Source of the DNA: Marasmius tenuissimus
Lineage: Eukaryota > Basidiomycota > Agaricomycetes > Agaricales > Marasmiaceae
Assembly: GCA_029532415.1 (NCBI GenBank)
Contig: JAQOTA010000071.1
Location: forward strand, 372,001 to 436,000
Length of the DNA: 64,000 nucleotides
Direction: 5' to 3'
The notes below the pieces were generated by a model that was not told the DNA's origin, did no database searches, and saw nothing but the letters and a program-made list of their open reading frames with translations. Numbering within the stretch: position 1 is the first letter of the stretch; each line of letters starts with the position of its first letter. This document shows, in pieces, positions 10,841-26,939 of the stretch. A program made the position numbers and the translations under genes.

Positions 10841-13800
10841 ATGGAAATGGATATCGACTTGGGCGAGAATGACGGCGGATCGGGCTTCGAAGGTGAGGAC
10901 GCCGTTGCGATTGGAAGCTGCTGGAACGCTTGACTAACTCGGCCCTTGCTGCTGGATTTCAGTTACCCAACCGTACCGATACGAGTTCGCTGACTATGAG
11001 GAGGAGGATTTTAGGAGAGGAAACGTTGAAAGGAAACAGCGTATTAGGAGATATAATAATCGGAGAGAGCGTGCGTGATTCATTTCTCTCCGGTATACAC
11101 ATGTCAGATTGAACTTGTACAGTTTACTCCGATGTTGCTGATACGTTCACAACTGGTTCCGAACCTGGGCAACGCCAGAGCCATTTAATGGCTAGCGTCG
11201 CATCTTTTGAAGATCCATCGTTATCATCAAATCGACCAACCCCCGCCCTTTCTACGGGTTACATGCGACCTGGTACATACATGGGCTCGCCCGCCGGTCC
11301 CTCGACCCTAGCACGACGATTTGATGCCCCGAATCCTGAGCCTTCGTATCATCCCAGTCGGGACCGGGGCGGTTCCGCAGACACAATGGCTGAGCACCAC
11401 CGAAGCAGCCGGAAACGCAAGAAACGAAGAAGATCCCGTGATCACAGTCATTCTTATGGTCCAAGCGCGCACGATCATACCCAGAACGATGGTGACCGTA
11501 ACGAGACCTACAATCGTTCGTGCGGTACGCTTAGCGTTTGTTTCGAATGTCATTATTTAACCCATCTGATTCCTTTTTTCGTATAGTGTCCAAAAAACGT
11601 GTGAGTACTCCGACGCAACAGGAGAAAACGAGTCTTAAATATCTTCGACGACTGTAGAAGTACGACGAACGGTTACAGAGTAGCGCGGAGGTCCATACAC
11701 ATGTCCATGTATACAGACAGGAAAGGTGTGTTCATCATGAATTGGAGTACAAGTTGTCGACTCAAAGTCTACGGCAAAGTTCTTTATCAGCGAGCAGGCC
11801 GTCAGCCTTTTCATCCACCTCTCATACCCTACATTCTTCGCAAGACAGCCCCCACAATCTCACACCCTCGCCATCTTCCGAGACGTCGAACACTCAAAGA
11901 AGTTGCTCATTGCAAGGCAGGGAGTCGACTTCTCCGCCCAATTCGTTTACCGCTCCATCTCCGCAAGAAACTCTCCTTAACCCCACCCCTACACGATCCT
12001 TCTCTGAATTAGATTTCGTGAAGAAAACCAAGGCAAAAGAGGAGATGCAGACGCGAAGTGAACGCTATGAATCCCTGTTGCTCAGATGTAAACTTGGATT
12101 TCCCCTCTGGAAACCCTCTCCTCGTTGCACGCCTGACGGGGAATACCTACTGGACATTGGAGATGTTGGGGTCCTGACTCATGGGCTTCCTTTCAATACA
12201 ATTTTCAACATTACCCAACCTCGGAATAGTCCAGCAAACAGAGACGGCGTACCAGAGGGCGTCGACTCGCCTTGGGTTCTGGGATCACGATCAGTCACCA
12301 TAAGCAAGGACCATCCATCAAAGGAGACGCTCATTCAACCTCAGGGTGCGATCTCAAAGCAAGTCCTTCAAACTACTGAAGAATCAAGGTACATCACTCT
12401 TCCCTCTCCTTCACTTTAACCTGCATGCTCATTGTGGCCGTCTCGACACAAAACAGTGGCTTTACTTTTCATTTGTCGTCGTCAGGGGGAGCCCTCCTGA
12501 TGCTGCCACAAGGAGGTACCCTGCAGACACTTGTCACAACATCAGAATTCAAGACGCGGGCACGACTCCACTGGCGACAATGGTATGAATGGGCGAATGA
12601 TAGAGCAGATCTTGGAGAGGGTCAAGCTCTCTACCTTGTGACAGGATTTGAGAGGTGCTCGACGTGGGCCATGGCCGTGTGGGACTCGATTTTAAGCTAT
12701 AAACATGACGAACTGGATTCATTGGAGCTCACCGTTGTCGAGTCTACCGGAGCCTGTTCATGGGCGTACCCCCCTGCACGATGCTCCGTGCAGTCGTCAT
12801 CGTCCCTCACAACAAACAGCGACAGTGTTTCCTCCGAAAATAAGGAGACCGTTTTCATTCGTGGGTTTCGGATGGACAGGTTCGGTGGAAGCACTAGCTT
12901 GCAGTCACCTACTCTATTGTCGGGACCTAGACAAGAAAAGGATCGCAATGGTGGCAGCGACTCGAACTCTAGAGGAAGTGGTTCGCGGGATCGGACCTCT
13001 GGCGGCGACTCTTCTCCCAACTCCTCAACCTCAACCCATTCCTCGATCTATGGAGGCGGACGTTCCGGGCCTTCGGGAGCTCAATTCGACTCCCTGGCCC
13101 TCCTGGTAGACAAGGTACGGATTCTGGAGGTGGACCTGAATGATCAGGATCTCTCCGACGACGAAGATGATTATGTACGTCCCCCCCCTCAGGAATTATG
13201 TGAATTCAACACTGACGAATTCCGGACCCCCCAGATTACCCATCCCTGTCATATCATCAACAAGTTCGCTTCCTTGCTGATCTCAAAGACGGCACCAACT
13301 TTGTTAGATGACGGTTTTGCCGCGTTATCGCATGACGAGGATTGGATCAGCATCGTTCGAGATGTATGTATTTGAAACTTTGCTTGACTGCTCTTGTTGA
13401 CGTGACATTTCGCAGTCCGATGAGGAGTTCCCATCAAATATCGAGATCGTCAAACGAATATTCTCCGAGTTCAAGTTTACTATCGATGGAGGTAGGTCTC
13501 GCATATTGGTGTTCAAGCCAGAGCTTAGCGAGCCATAGATGTCATATATACCGTGTCCATGACCGACGCGGACAAAGAACTACTCGCTGACTATAGTCAG
13601 GTATCACAACTTCAGAGTCGAGGCAATGTGGTCTCTGTGCCAGTCCTGGTAGTGTTTGCGGAGGAGAGTGACGGCCACATTTTCTCTGAGAGCCCTACTG
13701 CAGAGATATTGTCAATGTCGCAGCGCCCTCATCAAGAGCCGAGGCGTGAAGACAATTTCTTAGACGACGAGTTCCGGTCTACGTATCTTTCCTTCGATTC

Positions 13801-14011
13801 TACTCCTCCTCTCTCGGATGGGCTATTGGATTTCAATATCGAGGCCGCCGACTCATATGATATATGTGAATCACAATCTGGTGGAATTAGGCCGGTTGAT
13901 CCACCATCTCCGCTCCTATCTTCGTTCCTCACTGCCTATCCAACACCTCCGGTGTCTAACGATTCATCACCTACGATCAATGATGACTACTTGATTTCGA
14001 TTGTTCTGTGA
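10841..14011 (+). CDS. Expanded-family protein, copy 1 (882 aa, 10 exons)
   Basis: Exons 10841-10892, 10963-11070, 11123-11524, 11587-11600 (14 nt), 11658-11725, 11780-12388, 12457-13174, 13235-13363, 13416-13491 and 13539-14011 sum to 2649 nt with every phase consistent. The N-terminal exon 2 aligns with the C2H2 finger of copy 2 but has lost all four metal ligands ('PYRYEFADYEEEDF' for 'PYRCNVPGCEERF'). Core landmarks shared by all copies: 'RSERYESLLLRCKLGFPLW', 'IGDVGVLTHGLPFNT', 'GALLMLPQGG', 'ALYLVTGFERCSTWAMA', 'TGACSWAYPPARC', 'FIRGFRMDRFGG', then 'HPCHIINKF', 'ALSHDEDWISI' and 'VIYTVSM'. The family is common and uncharacterised in mushrooms; function unknown. This copy ends shortly after the core in a Pro/Ser-rich tail. 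Confidence 0.8.
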
Positions 14012-14374
14012 AACCGCCGAATATTTCTTTATTTAGCTCTGTTTAGCTAGGTTTCATGTGTTTTCCTAGTTTCTTATGAATTATAACTTCTTACAAGGCC
14101 GCTCGTCTGGATCAAGTAATCCACGAGGAACATCTCACCAAGTCTCTGGTGTGCGGAATCATACTGTTCCAAGAGGGAACATGTCGAAGTGAGTGGGAAA
14201 AAGCAGCTGAGGTTTGAAAATGAAGGGGGGTGGGGGTTCCATGATGGGTGAAGGAGGGCATCTAACGACACAACCATTCCTCTGCCCAACACTCGGCCGT
14301 TGTGACGATCTGATGTCTAAGTTCAGCTTCTCCGACGTCGCACTGATTCATTCCAAAGACTCGGCGTCTGCAAA

Positions 14375-15161
14375 CTACAGACACCTTTGTTCAATGTGAA
14401 TCATCACCTCCCTCCTTACGAGCCCCATTTCCCGAGCAATACTATCACACACCTCCCTCACCTCCTCCGCCTGATCCCCAAACCACTCCACCATCTCCCG
14501 ACTCTCCAGAAACTCCTCCATCTCCTCCTTACTCGGCATCCCACTCCCAACGAAAGGACCTAGATACGTAGTCGGTTCCTGGAGATAGGATATCACTCGC
14601 ATATGCACCGCTAAAACGACGACTGGGTCTTCCCTGCGCTCCTTGAGCTTCTCCAGATACGGCAGAACGAATAGGGACGTGATTCCAGGATTATACCCTT
14701 CCGATATGTACCGCGATTCGATGTCCAGGTGAGAGCGTTTCGCGAGGATGACGTCTCGGTACTTTTCCAGAGTGGCATGAGCAGGGAAGATCGACGAGGG
14801 GGGATCTCCGAAGGATTCCTTGGCGCAACGGATGAAGAGGTGGAGGACGAGGTCGGAGAATGCCATTGGGTAGTCGGGAATTGGGTAGAGTGACTGTCCG
14901 TTGGTCTTTCGGGCGGAGGAAAGCATCGACCAGTAGTCGCCGTTGTATTTCAGGAGGACTCGTTCGTCGGCGGCTGCCATAGAGATTTTTAACGTGCTAC
15001 TTACTTATGTTGGAGGAAGGGTCGGACGTACCATCGGCTATGTTCCCAGGAGCGTGACGGAAAGGCTGCCACGGATGGACCCATTCGCGGCCCATGTGAA
15101 ATGGGCCTTCGGGGTCGGTGTGCTCGCGAACAGACGCATCGGCAGGAATGGGGTGCTGCAT
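14375..15161 (-). CDS. Hypothetical protein, 2 exons, 242 aa
   Basis: Exon 1 15161-15032 ('MQHPIPADASVREH' start) and exon 2 14973-14375 join across a GTACGT...GGCAG intron in frame. I do not recognise the family. The protein looks globular and soluble, with conserved-looking 'GREWVHPWQPFRHAPGN' at the N-terminus, 'PMAFSDLVLHLFIRCAKES' in the middle and a helical acidic C-terminus beginning 'EPTTYLGPFVGSGMPSKEE'. There is no signal peptide or membrane segment. A truncated copy of its last ~65 codons plus 3' flank is found on the opposite strand at 55795-56220, so the locus has taken part in segmental duplication. The longer upstream frame (to 15276) is less likely because it lacks a better context. 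Confidence 0.65.
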
Positions 15162-15179
15162 GAGGAGGAAGAGAAGAGT

Positions 15180-15639
15180 TGAGGAGAGTGAGTGAGGATA
15201 AATACTCGAAATCGAAATCAGGGGCGTGCTGAGGCGATCGAAATTTGATTTTCGGTGCAATTACTGATTCGGGCAAGACGTCGACGGAATGGGCTGTACC
15301 GATCCTCGAAGAAATGTTGAGAAAGTATTATTATACCCTCTCACTCGACGTACGTACATCACCCAAACCTAGTAGGTTGCAGGTACCGCCTCAACGAGCC
15401 CAACTCCCCTCATCAGCATCCAAAAATTTGTCCTGCTAGGCCTACAGCGATCACCCGTCCATCGCCAACAGTTCAAACAAAGACAGCTATTGAAGAAGAG
15501 GATGATTGAAACTCTGGAAGGTTGATGCCGGTGAGGATTTGCGGCGGGTGGGGGTGATGAGAGCAGCCATGCAGAAAGAGTCGTGGCTTGAATTTGAGAG
15601 CAAGCGACCGACGACAACGAACTCGTCAATCCCAAGCCC
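15180..15639. other. Intergenic, nothing recognised
   Basis: Short overlapping frames only. It separates the hypothetical gene at 14.4 kb from the ICT1-like pseudogene on the same strand. Confidence 0.4.
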
Positions 15640-16333
15640 CACTATACGATTTCCCCCGACTCTTCTTCACATCACTCCTCTGCGTCTTTTCCTTCCTCCT
15701 CCGTTCCTTCGCAATCCGTTCGTGACCCTCTACAATTTTCTTCTGTTCTTCTGGCGTCGTTCTTGATGCCGGCGGAAGCGGCTGAGAGAACGAGGGTTTG
15801 TAGCTGCAGGGGTTCGTATCAGCGCAGGTTGTGGGGGCAGATAAAACAACAGAGACGGACCTTGGGTAGACAATCCTCCACGTCCTGATGTTGTGAACGC
15901 GAGACCGACGAGGTAATCAGAATCGAGTGGGTTGACGGTGCGTATTGAGGGGATTTAACGAGGATAGGTCGTGCCTAAAGGGGAATCCACTCGGCGTTGA
16001 CTGGACACCGAAGAGTTGCTTTCGAGTTGGTTCTGTCGACGTGCTTATACGATAATGAAGGTTAGTCCGAGCCGTAGACATAGAAGAGAATTGCACTAGC
16101 CCTCCCAGACCAGAACTAGCTGAAAACGACAACCGAGTCAACTTTCGCGGGATTACAGGTAAGAACTGGGTTATCCATGCGTGTGCTTCGGAGGAATATT
16201 CTGGAGATTCTAGGAGTGTGATGCTGGGAGGAATGGGAAGTTGACTGTAGGCTCGTCTGGAGAGTACAGGAAGACGAATTTGATAGCCAGTCGCGAAAAT
16301 TCTGGGCAGCATGTCATCGTGGTCGGTGAGCAA
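15640..16333 (-). pseudogene. ICT1/class-I release-factor-like pseudogene
   Basis: Decayed copy of the intact gene at 27600-28291. The N-terminus ('MLPRIFATGYQIRLPVLSR') and the following helix-rich part are clear, but the catalytic GGQ loop is mutated ('SSGLGGL' where the intact copy has 'SSGPGGQ'). The second exon contains a TAG after 'AEWIPL', and a 2-base deletion shifts the frame in the basic tail near 15755. The positions of both introns of the intact gene are still visible. The family (ICT1/YaeJ-type) frees stalled mitochondrial ribosomes by peptidyl-tRNA hydrolysis through GGQ; this copy cannot do so. Confidence 0.75.
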
Positions 16334-16801
16334 AGCATCGTGCGAACTTTGCGCTGGCGTTATCCCGATTCCCGACTGTCCGCCTCCGTCTCGAGATTTA
16401 TTGTTCTCCCACGAGTGTGATGTCTACATCGACACATTCACGGCCATGATGATACCCACTGAGCCATCGATTTCTCATCGGGATACGTCCAGTGGTCCAC
16501 CGTATACAAATCACTGAGCGTCATCGATTTATCCCTCCAGTATCGGCATTCAAGCAGGTTTTTGGTAACGCATGGAAATATTTCGTACTACACTCTGTTA
16601 CAGGAGATCCAAATTGTGGCGGGGGCTGAAGCTGTCAACCGCTTCGCAGGGATTCGTAACGCAATTCCCGTTGAGACAAGCTAGCGTATGACGAGGGCAG
16701 CCGAGAGCGTCCGCCGAGCACCAAGTGAAAAGTTGTGCCGGCGTTGTGTCCGCCTCCATCTCTTTTCTAGTTCATCTATTTCAAACTGCCCGTCTATACG
16801 T
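16334..16801. other. Intergenic between TMEM53-like gene and ICT1 pseudogene
   Basis: No gene seen. A segment near 16720-16760 (complement gagatggaggcggacacaac) recurs upstream of the ICT1 remnant at 56840, showing that gene plus spacer were duplicated together. Confidence 0.5.
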
Positions 16802-17954
16802 CTACTCTAACTCCACCGCCCTCGCCCAAGTATCCCTCACAGTCCCCCAATACCTCCCCGGCTCCGTCCTCGCCAAATCAACATGCCTCGCAGTCTCAAA
16901 AACCTCATTCCTCACACCAACCAACCCAGCCACCTCCCGACCCTTCCTCACATGCTCATCCACCTCCTCAAACGGAACCAACTCGTCCTTCTTCGAATAC
17001 ATATACGTCCTAGGCGTCTTCTCGTCCATCCATGGTAACGTATGTGGACTATTCAACATCCTCTTGAGCGTTTCGAAGGGCGGTGGGGTACCGGTTAGTT
17101 TGTCGAATAGCCATCGGAGGACGAAGAGAAACGCGAGGGTGAGTTGAAGGGGGATACGGAAGATGGCACGGCGGATGTGTAACGTGAATGCGCGGCTACC
17201 TGTTCTAATCGCTCCGCTGGCCGGGGAAGAGTCGATGATGAGTGCGGAGATGGGTTTTGTGGTGGGTGTGTAGGAGAGAGGTGCTATTCCGCGTGATTGG
17301 AGGAGTTTGGCTAGGGTGTATAGCTGGGAGGCGCCGCCTGGTGGGGAGGTGGAGATGAGAATCATTGACGGTGCCGGTGAGCAAGGATATTGGGAACTTG
17401 CCGTTGGAGAAACTGTGAATCAAGATACGCGGCCGCGTCGTTTCGCCGTTCTCCTTTCTATTCTTTGGTATACACCCAACAGCTTCCAAAACCTCCACAA
17501 CTGGACGTAGGTTCCGTTGCTACGCGTCCAAAAAAACACGTTAGCATCAATACAAATGAGAAGCAAAATGCAAAACGCACCCTCGTAGCCTCCCGACTAA
17601 GAAAGAACCCAGGCTCGTTTCGAACAACCACCTGCGTAGCATCCGGGTACATCTCCTCATGAACCTTTGTATACTTTTGTAAATGTCCCAGCTTCGCCCC
17701 CACTATCTCAAAAAAAAATGTTGAGTATTCGAATACAACTGATTGCAGGCGTAGGCTACGCACTCCATCCAAATATAAGAATCACACTGCCAACAATCCG
17801 TGTCAGCCTAAAACCCAGATAAAAAAAACGCGTTTCTTGCTACTCACTTTGGGTCTTGGTCTCGACCTGTCGTCGTAGTCGTCGGCTTTCGCAAATAAAT
17901 CCCCTCTCCAATCGCCACGAATCCATCTAATGTCAAAATCGGTCTCGAGCTCAT
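16802..17954 (-). CDS. TMEM53/DUF829 family alpha/beta-hydrolase-like protein (301 aa)
   Basis: Five exons on minus: 17954-17848, 17786-17764 (23 nt), 17702-17581, 17519-17402 and 17337-16802, summing to 906 nt in frame. The fourth intron has a GC donor (AACG|GCAAGT). Family marks of DUF829/TMEM53: 'VILIFGWMGAKLGHLQKYT' near residue 36, the nucleophile-elbow-like 'LIHSFSNGG' across the GC intron, 'ALIIDSSP', 'YSKKDELVPFEEVDEH' and the late 'ARHVDL'. A hydrophobic stretch 'LQLTLAFLFVLRWLF' may be membrane-associated. In animals the family localises to nuclear/ER membranes; its enzymatic role is unproven. All candidate Ser/Asp/His positions are present, so this looks like the functional copy; a remnant of its tail lies at 56700-56795. 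Confidence 0.8.
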
Positions 17955-19329
17955 CGAAGTAGGTAGAAGAGAACACAAAGAGCCTGGGGTATGGGGATTG
18001 GGGATTGGGGTTGAACGGACATGGCGGTATGATTTATACAGTTTGCACGATGCATCCTTATAGCCGGAAAATAACCGGAGTCTTTGATGCGTCGGGATGC
18101 GTACACCTGCCCCGACGGCTTGTTCCGCACCCCACAAGACCCCATAGAAAAAACATCGTACGCGTCAATTTATGATATCCTGCACCTCACTTAATCCTTC
18201 AACGTTCAATTCTGTCAATCCAATCCAGATCCGCATTCTGATATTGTGATCTTTAGCTTCAAGTCCGTCTGTCTCTGACCTAAACATTATATGCATTTGC
18301 ATCCACTCAAGAAGGTGGCACTGGGTCCTGCCGCAACGCAACTTCGCTCCCGCTCATACGCGAGTTAGTCTTTATTAACCCAGTGGGAACTGCGCCTACA
18401 CGATCTGGAGGTATCTGAGGGTATCTGGTGGCTTCCGCGTCGATCTGGATGCGGGCTCTCGGGAGGTGGAATCGAGGAGATGGTTCAAAGAAGTTGGGAC
18501 AATCGGAATGAGTGTTCTGAGATTCCCTTGCATCGTTCAATCTTTTGCTACTAAGTAGTAATCTGTGGTGACTTCAAAGGTTTTGCGAATGATTAGATGT
18601 ACTTGCATAAAACTTGCCTACCCTAAACTGGTCCGTGCGTGAGTTTCTAAATCATTCGCCTAGCACTCGATCGAAGATCGTAGACGCTTGACATCAACCA
18701 CACTTCCTTTCTTCCCTCCCCCATTATCTCTGCCTCTCGCTAAAACGTCTTGTGCCCCTACGATTTCTCTGGTCGTCAACTAAGTATTCTGGTGAGGGAT
18801 AGACGATTTTGCGTTCGTCGACATCGCATTCTCATTCTGTATTGTCTCAATCATGTAAATACGGGGTCGTTTGGGGTTTTGATAGCGTGTTCAGGTACAT
18901 TCATTCTCCTACGTCCATCACTCATTTCCAGCCATATTGTGTTCTCCATCCAGCAGCGTAGCGTTGATGGGATCGGCTGAGTAGTATCGGGTTGGACTGA
19001 CGGTGGGATCTGGATGGAAGAAGGTCCTCAAGTAGGCTGTCCAAAAGGTCCGTAACTCGTTTTGGTGAATCTTGCCGTCGCTTTGTGTCTTTGAGGTGGT
19101 TCATTTGTAGTCTTTTTCGGTTTTCTGTGTACATATCTACAAGTACCAGACGTGATAACTCAGACGTGATAACAATGGATCTAACTGCGCAGAACTTCTA
19201 AACAATTGCCTGTGATTGTATGTAGAAGTTGAAACAGGTTGAAACATTCCCACTATCATTCATTGATCATCCGCCACTTACCTCATCGCGGTGTTCAAAA
19301 TTCTGGTTACAATAGCTTTGCTCAAGCAC
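17955..19329. other. Intergenic, no convincing gene
   Basis: 1.4 kb without a supportable gene. A segment near 18080-18130 (gatgcgtcgggatgcg...ttccgcaccccaca) resembles 23945-23985, showing another short shared fragment. Short frames at 18307-18540 and 18922-19134 on minus have no recognisable features. Confidence 0.45.
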
Positions 19330-23310
<3,981 letters not shown>

Positions 23311-24450
23311 TCAATCGTAATGCGTAACTTCAACTTGGAAGGACCTTCCGGACTTCCGGACATCAAGGGAGAAAAAGAAAGAATAACAACCACGGACATG
23401 AAAACCCATAAAAAAAGGTAATCGAGACTCGAAAGCAAGGGGCGAAGACATCTAAAATGAGTGCGAGGTATTCGAACGAGAGGAAGGAAGGGGGACAAAA
23501 GACTGGGCCCCCATAAAAAGAACCAAGAAATGTGGAAGGCGCGTCTGGAACTGATTCGACTCAAAGTCGTAGCGTCCACGATGGAAACCACGTTTCTTCG
23601 ACGCCGCCGCCCGCTTCGACTTGCGACCACAAGTCTTCGAATCCGAGTTGTTGTTGTTGGCGTGTCCAGCTTGAGAATCATCATCCCCAACTCCGGCGTT
23701 TTCGTTTCCGTATGCGCTGTTGTTGGTAGTAGGTGGGGCGGTAGGGTTCTGAGTGAGGACTTCACCGGAACCTCCAGTCGAACCATAACCTCCACCAGAT
23801 CCAGACGACGCGTTGTCGTTGTCGTTCGCAGCGGTACCATCACTTGAGCCATAACCTCCGCCAGCCGCCGACGCGCCATTATTAGTAGAACCCTGACCGG
23901 CGTTCCCATTACCACCCGACTGCGGACCAGCAGGCGGCGGAGAACTTTGATGCGTCAGGATGCCTGTTCCCGCACCCCACAGAAAAAGACGTCCGACCCT
24001 GCAGCTGCACACTAGCTGCACCCTCGACTCAGAATCAAATCGTAGTCTTCGCGTCCCAAGCTCAGGATCCCCAGAACTACATCCAAAAAACAGACCGAAT
24101 GACCGATGATGATTGAGCGCGAGGTAGTAGGTACCAGTACCAAAAACGTTGAATATCTACAATGTATGCACATAACCCGTTATGCACGTTGAGAACAAAA
24201 AGCCAGTATCAGAGGTATGTAGCAGGAGCTCGCCTGCATAGTGTGACGATCAATCGTAATGCGTAACTTCAACTTGAAAGGTTCTCCCAAACATCTAGGG
24301 AGGAAGGAAGAATAACAACCACGGACATGAAAACCCATAAGAAAAAGGAGAGCAAGGAGCGAGAACATCTACAAACGAGTGCGAGGTATTCAAACGAGAG
24401 GAAGGGAGGGAAATCCCAAAAAACAAAATCAAGAAATGTGGAAGGCACGT

Positions 24451-26935
24451 CTAGAACTGATTCGACTCAAACTCATGGCGTCTACGATGGAAACTACGTT
24501 TCTTCGACCCCGCCGCCCGCTTCGACTTGCGACCACAAGTCTTCGAATCCGAGTTATTGTTGCTGTTGGCGTGTCCAGCTTGAGAATCATCATCGCCAAC
24601 TCCGGCGTCCTCGTTTCCGTATGCGCCACTACCGCCGTTGTTGGTGCCTTGTTGGGCCGGTGGGGTGGTAGGCGGGTTCTGGGTGAGGACTTCACCAGAT
24701 TCAGAACCGTAACCTCCGTTGTTGTTGGAGGAATCCTGACCAGACTGAGAACCAGCGGGCGGCGTAGAAGGGGCACCAGAAGATCCGGAACCGTAACCTC
24801 CGCCAGATGCACCGTTGTTAACGCCCTGACCGGCGTTCCCATTACCACCCGACTGCGAACCAGCAGGCGGCGGCGACGTAGATCCAGAACCCTGAGAAGT
24901 AGTAGATGTAGCCTCAGTCGCGCCAGCACTCGTCTGAGTCTGAGTCTGACCATTGCCATTGCTATTTCCTTGCTCCCCGTTGTTGTTCTGTCCACCACTG
25001 ACAGGCACGCCAACTTTATCAGGCTCATCCCCATAATACACATACACCGGTTCCAAAATCTGGGGTTGGGTCGTATCGGCGGGTGCGAAACTGGCCTCTT
25101 TGGTGACTGGGTTCGTTCCGGGGAGTTTGGGGAGGGTGCCTGTGGCTACGGGGTGGGGGGGAGGGGGGTCAGCATATGGAAATGGAAGGGAGTGGAGAGG
25201 GGAGATGGGAGATGGGGAAGAGAAAAAAGACGTACTGGTCTCATCAACCTCCTTCGTAATCCTACACTTCTTATCCTTGTTCAACGTAAAGACACCTTGT
25301 TGGGCGCAACAGTCGAGGCTTCCGTTGGGGTCTAATACAAGGCGAGTAATCAGTTCATATTCCAAAGAGGGGAGGGGAGGGGAAGGGAGGGGGTGATGCG
25401 TACCGCAATAGCACGTATCGACGGCTTTTTGGAGGACACCTTTGTCCCAGCCGTTGAAGAAGTCTACACGCCACAAAAAGGGAAAGTTAGTTCGTATCGC
25501 AAGATCGAGGACGAGGAGGAAGGTTTACCTCCATGATACCCATACCCAGTCGGATCACCATTCGCGAACCTACACTCACCAAAGCTCATCAACGGAGGGA
25601 AGAAAACCGAATTCGACTCGGACGACTCACACAAACGGCTGCTCCCCATCCATAGCATCACCCCAAGAGTCTTTGAAATCCGGTGTGCTCCAGTACATCT
25701 CCATAAACACCCTAGGCAACGTGACCGGAAACTTGGGATCCTCACACTTCCCCGAATCCGGACCTCCAGAGGGGAACGCAACGTGAGATTTATGGTCTGG
25801 AGAGTCGACGTTTTTGCCGTCCCAGCACATCGGGAAGTTCTGCGCGGGGGGTAAGCGTCAGCGCTCGATAATGATGGACTTCTCTCCCCCAGGAGCACTT
25901 ACGACTTGAGCTCGAATCCCACTCGGACATCTCTTTCCTCGGGGTAACTCGTTGTGTCGGCTGGTAACGCCGTTAAAGTCGAGACAGAGGAATGTGATGG
26001 CTTGTTGGGCGTAGCTCTTGGGGTCGTAGGTTCGGAGGGTGGGGTCGCCGGAGAGCATGCGGAACTGCGGGGGTGGGTGTTAGTAAATGAGGAAGAGAGG
26101 AGGTGGGGGAGGGAGGGGAGAGGAGAACTTACGTCGTCGGGGAAAGCGGTTGTAACGCCTGCTTTGGAGTCGAAGAGGTAGTCTTTATGTCCGAGATTTG
26201 ATAATTAATAACGCGCGGATGAAAGGAGGGACGTGGGGGAACGGGAGAACGTACAGCTGGAAGAGAAGAGAGGAAGAGAGGGTTTTGTTAGCTAATCAGG
26301 ACGGCGGGAGCGGGAAAGACAGGAGAAGGGGGGGAAAAAAGAAAACATACATGACAGCGCCACCGTTAACGGACGTGAAGGACCCGTTCTTCCATCTATA
26401 CGACGCGTTGTCTTAGCACGGGGAATAACCCATGAGCGGTTTAAACGTACTGGAAATACATCGTCTACCACAACAAAAACGAATGAGCATTCGACCCGAA
26501 GACTCGAGCAAGATAAAAAAACATACGGGAACCCAATAATTCGACTTGTCCTCCATAATCGGTACAGACGAACACTCGCTCTGTCTCAAATACTCGGTCG
26601 TATTAGTCGTGAGTCGAAAGTTGCTCCCTCCGAAGACTACAACAAACGATGATATGAGCGATGACGCTACATATAACACGATGGCCCTGGGACCCGGGAC
26701 CTGGATTTTTCTAAAACGCACCGGTGTGAACATGACCAGCTACTCGACCGGGATTGACGATTGGATCGATACGTTCAGTTGTGAGTGGGTTGTCTGTGCG
26801 CACGCGGCGAGTTAGTGAACACCGGAGGGAAGGGAGAGAGGAAAAACGTGTGAACGTACTGGCTCCCATGAGGAAGTAAGCATGGGCGTGGGTGGCGAGA
26901 GTCGCGGCTGCGATGAGCCAGCTTGATAGTGCCAT
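24451..26935 (-). CDS. DUF1996 domain secreted protein, 13 exons, 541 aa
   Basis: Exons on minus: 26935-26860, 26793-26722, 26636-26527, 26464-26451 (14 nt), 26395-26351, 26256-26255 (2 nt), 26182-26133, 26064-25903, 25839-25631, 25569-25529, 25463-25404, 25331-25236 and 25139-24451, summing to 1626 nt with every phase matching. The first exon is a signal peptide ('MALSSWLIAAATLATHAHA'). The DUF1996 domain follows: 'TTERIDPIVNPGRVAGHVH', 'GGSNFRLTTNT', 'LRQSECSSVPIMEDKSNYW', 'FRMLSGDPTLRTYD', 'CLDFNGVTSRHNELP', 'CWDGKNVDSPDHKSHVAF', 'FFNGWDKGVLQKAVD' and 'PNGSLDCCAQQGVF'. The roughly 220-residue tail is low-complexity Gly/Ser/Asn/Thr-rich and ends basic. DUF1996 proteins are extracellular or cell-wall proteins of basidiomycetes with unknown function. 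Confidence 0.9.
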
Positions 26936-26939
26936 GGCT

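Noticed and set aside
15245..15766. Possible plus-strand gene opposite the ICT1-like pseudogene
   Set aside because: The frames are short, lack domains and lie antisense to a recognisable pseudogene.
18922..19134. Small basic open frame on minus upstream of copy 2
   Set aside because: 70 codons, low-complexity Arg/Ser-rich, no conserved context or splice sites.
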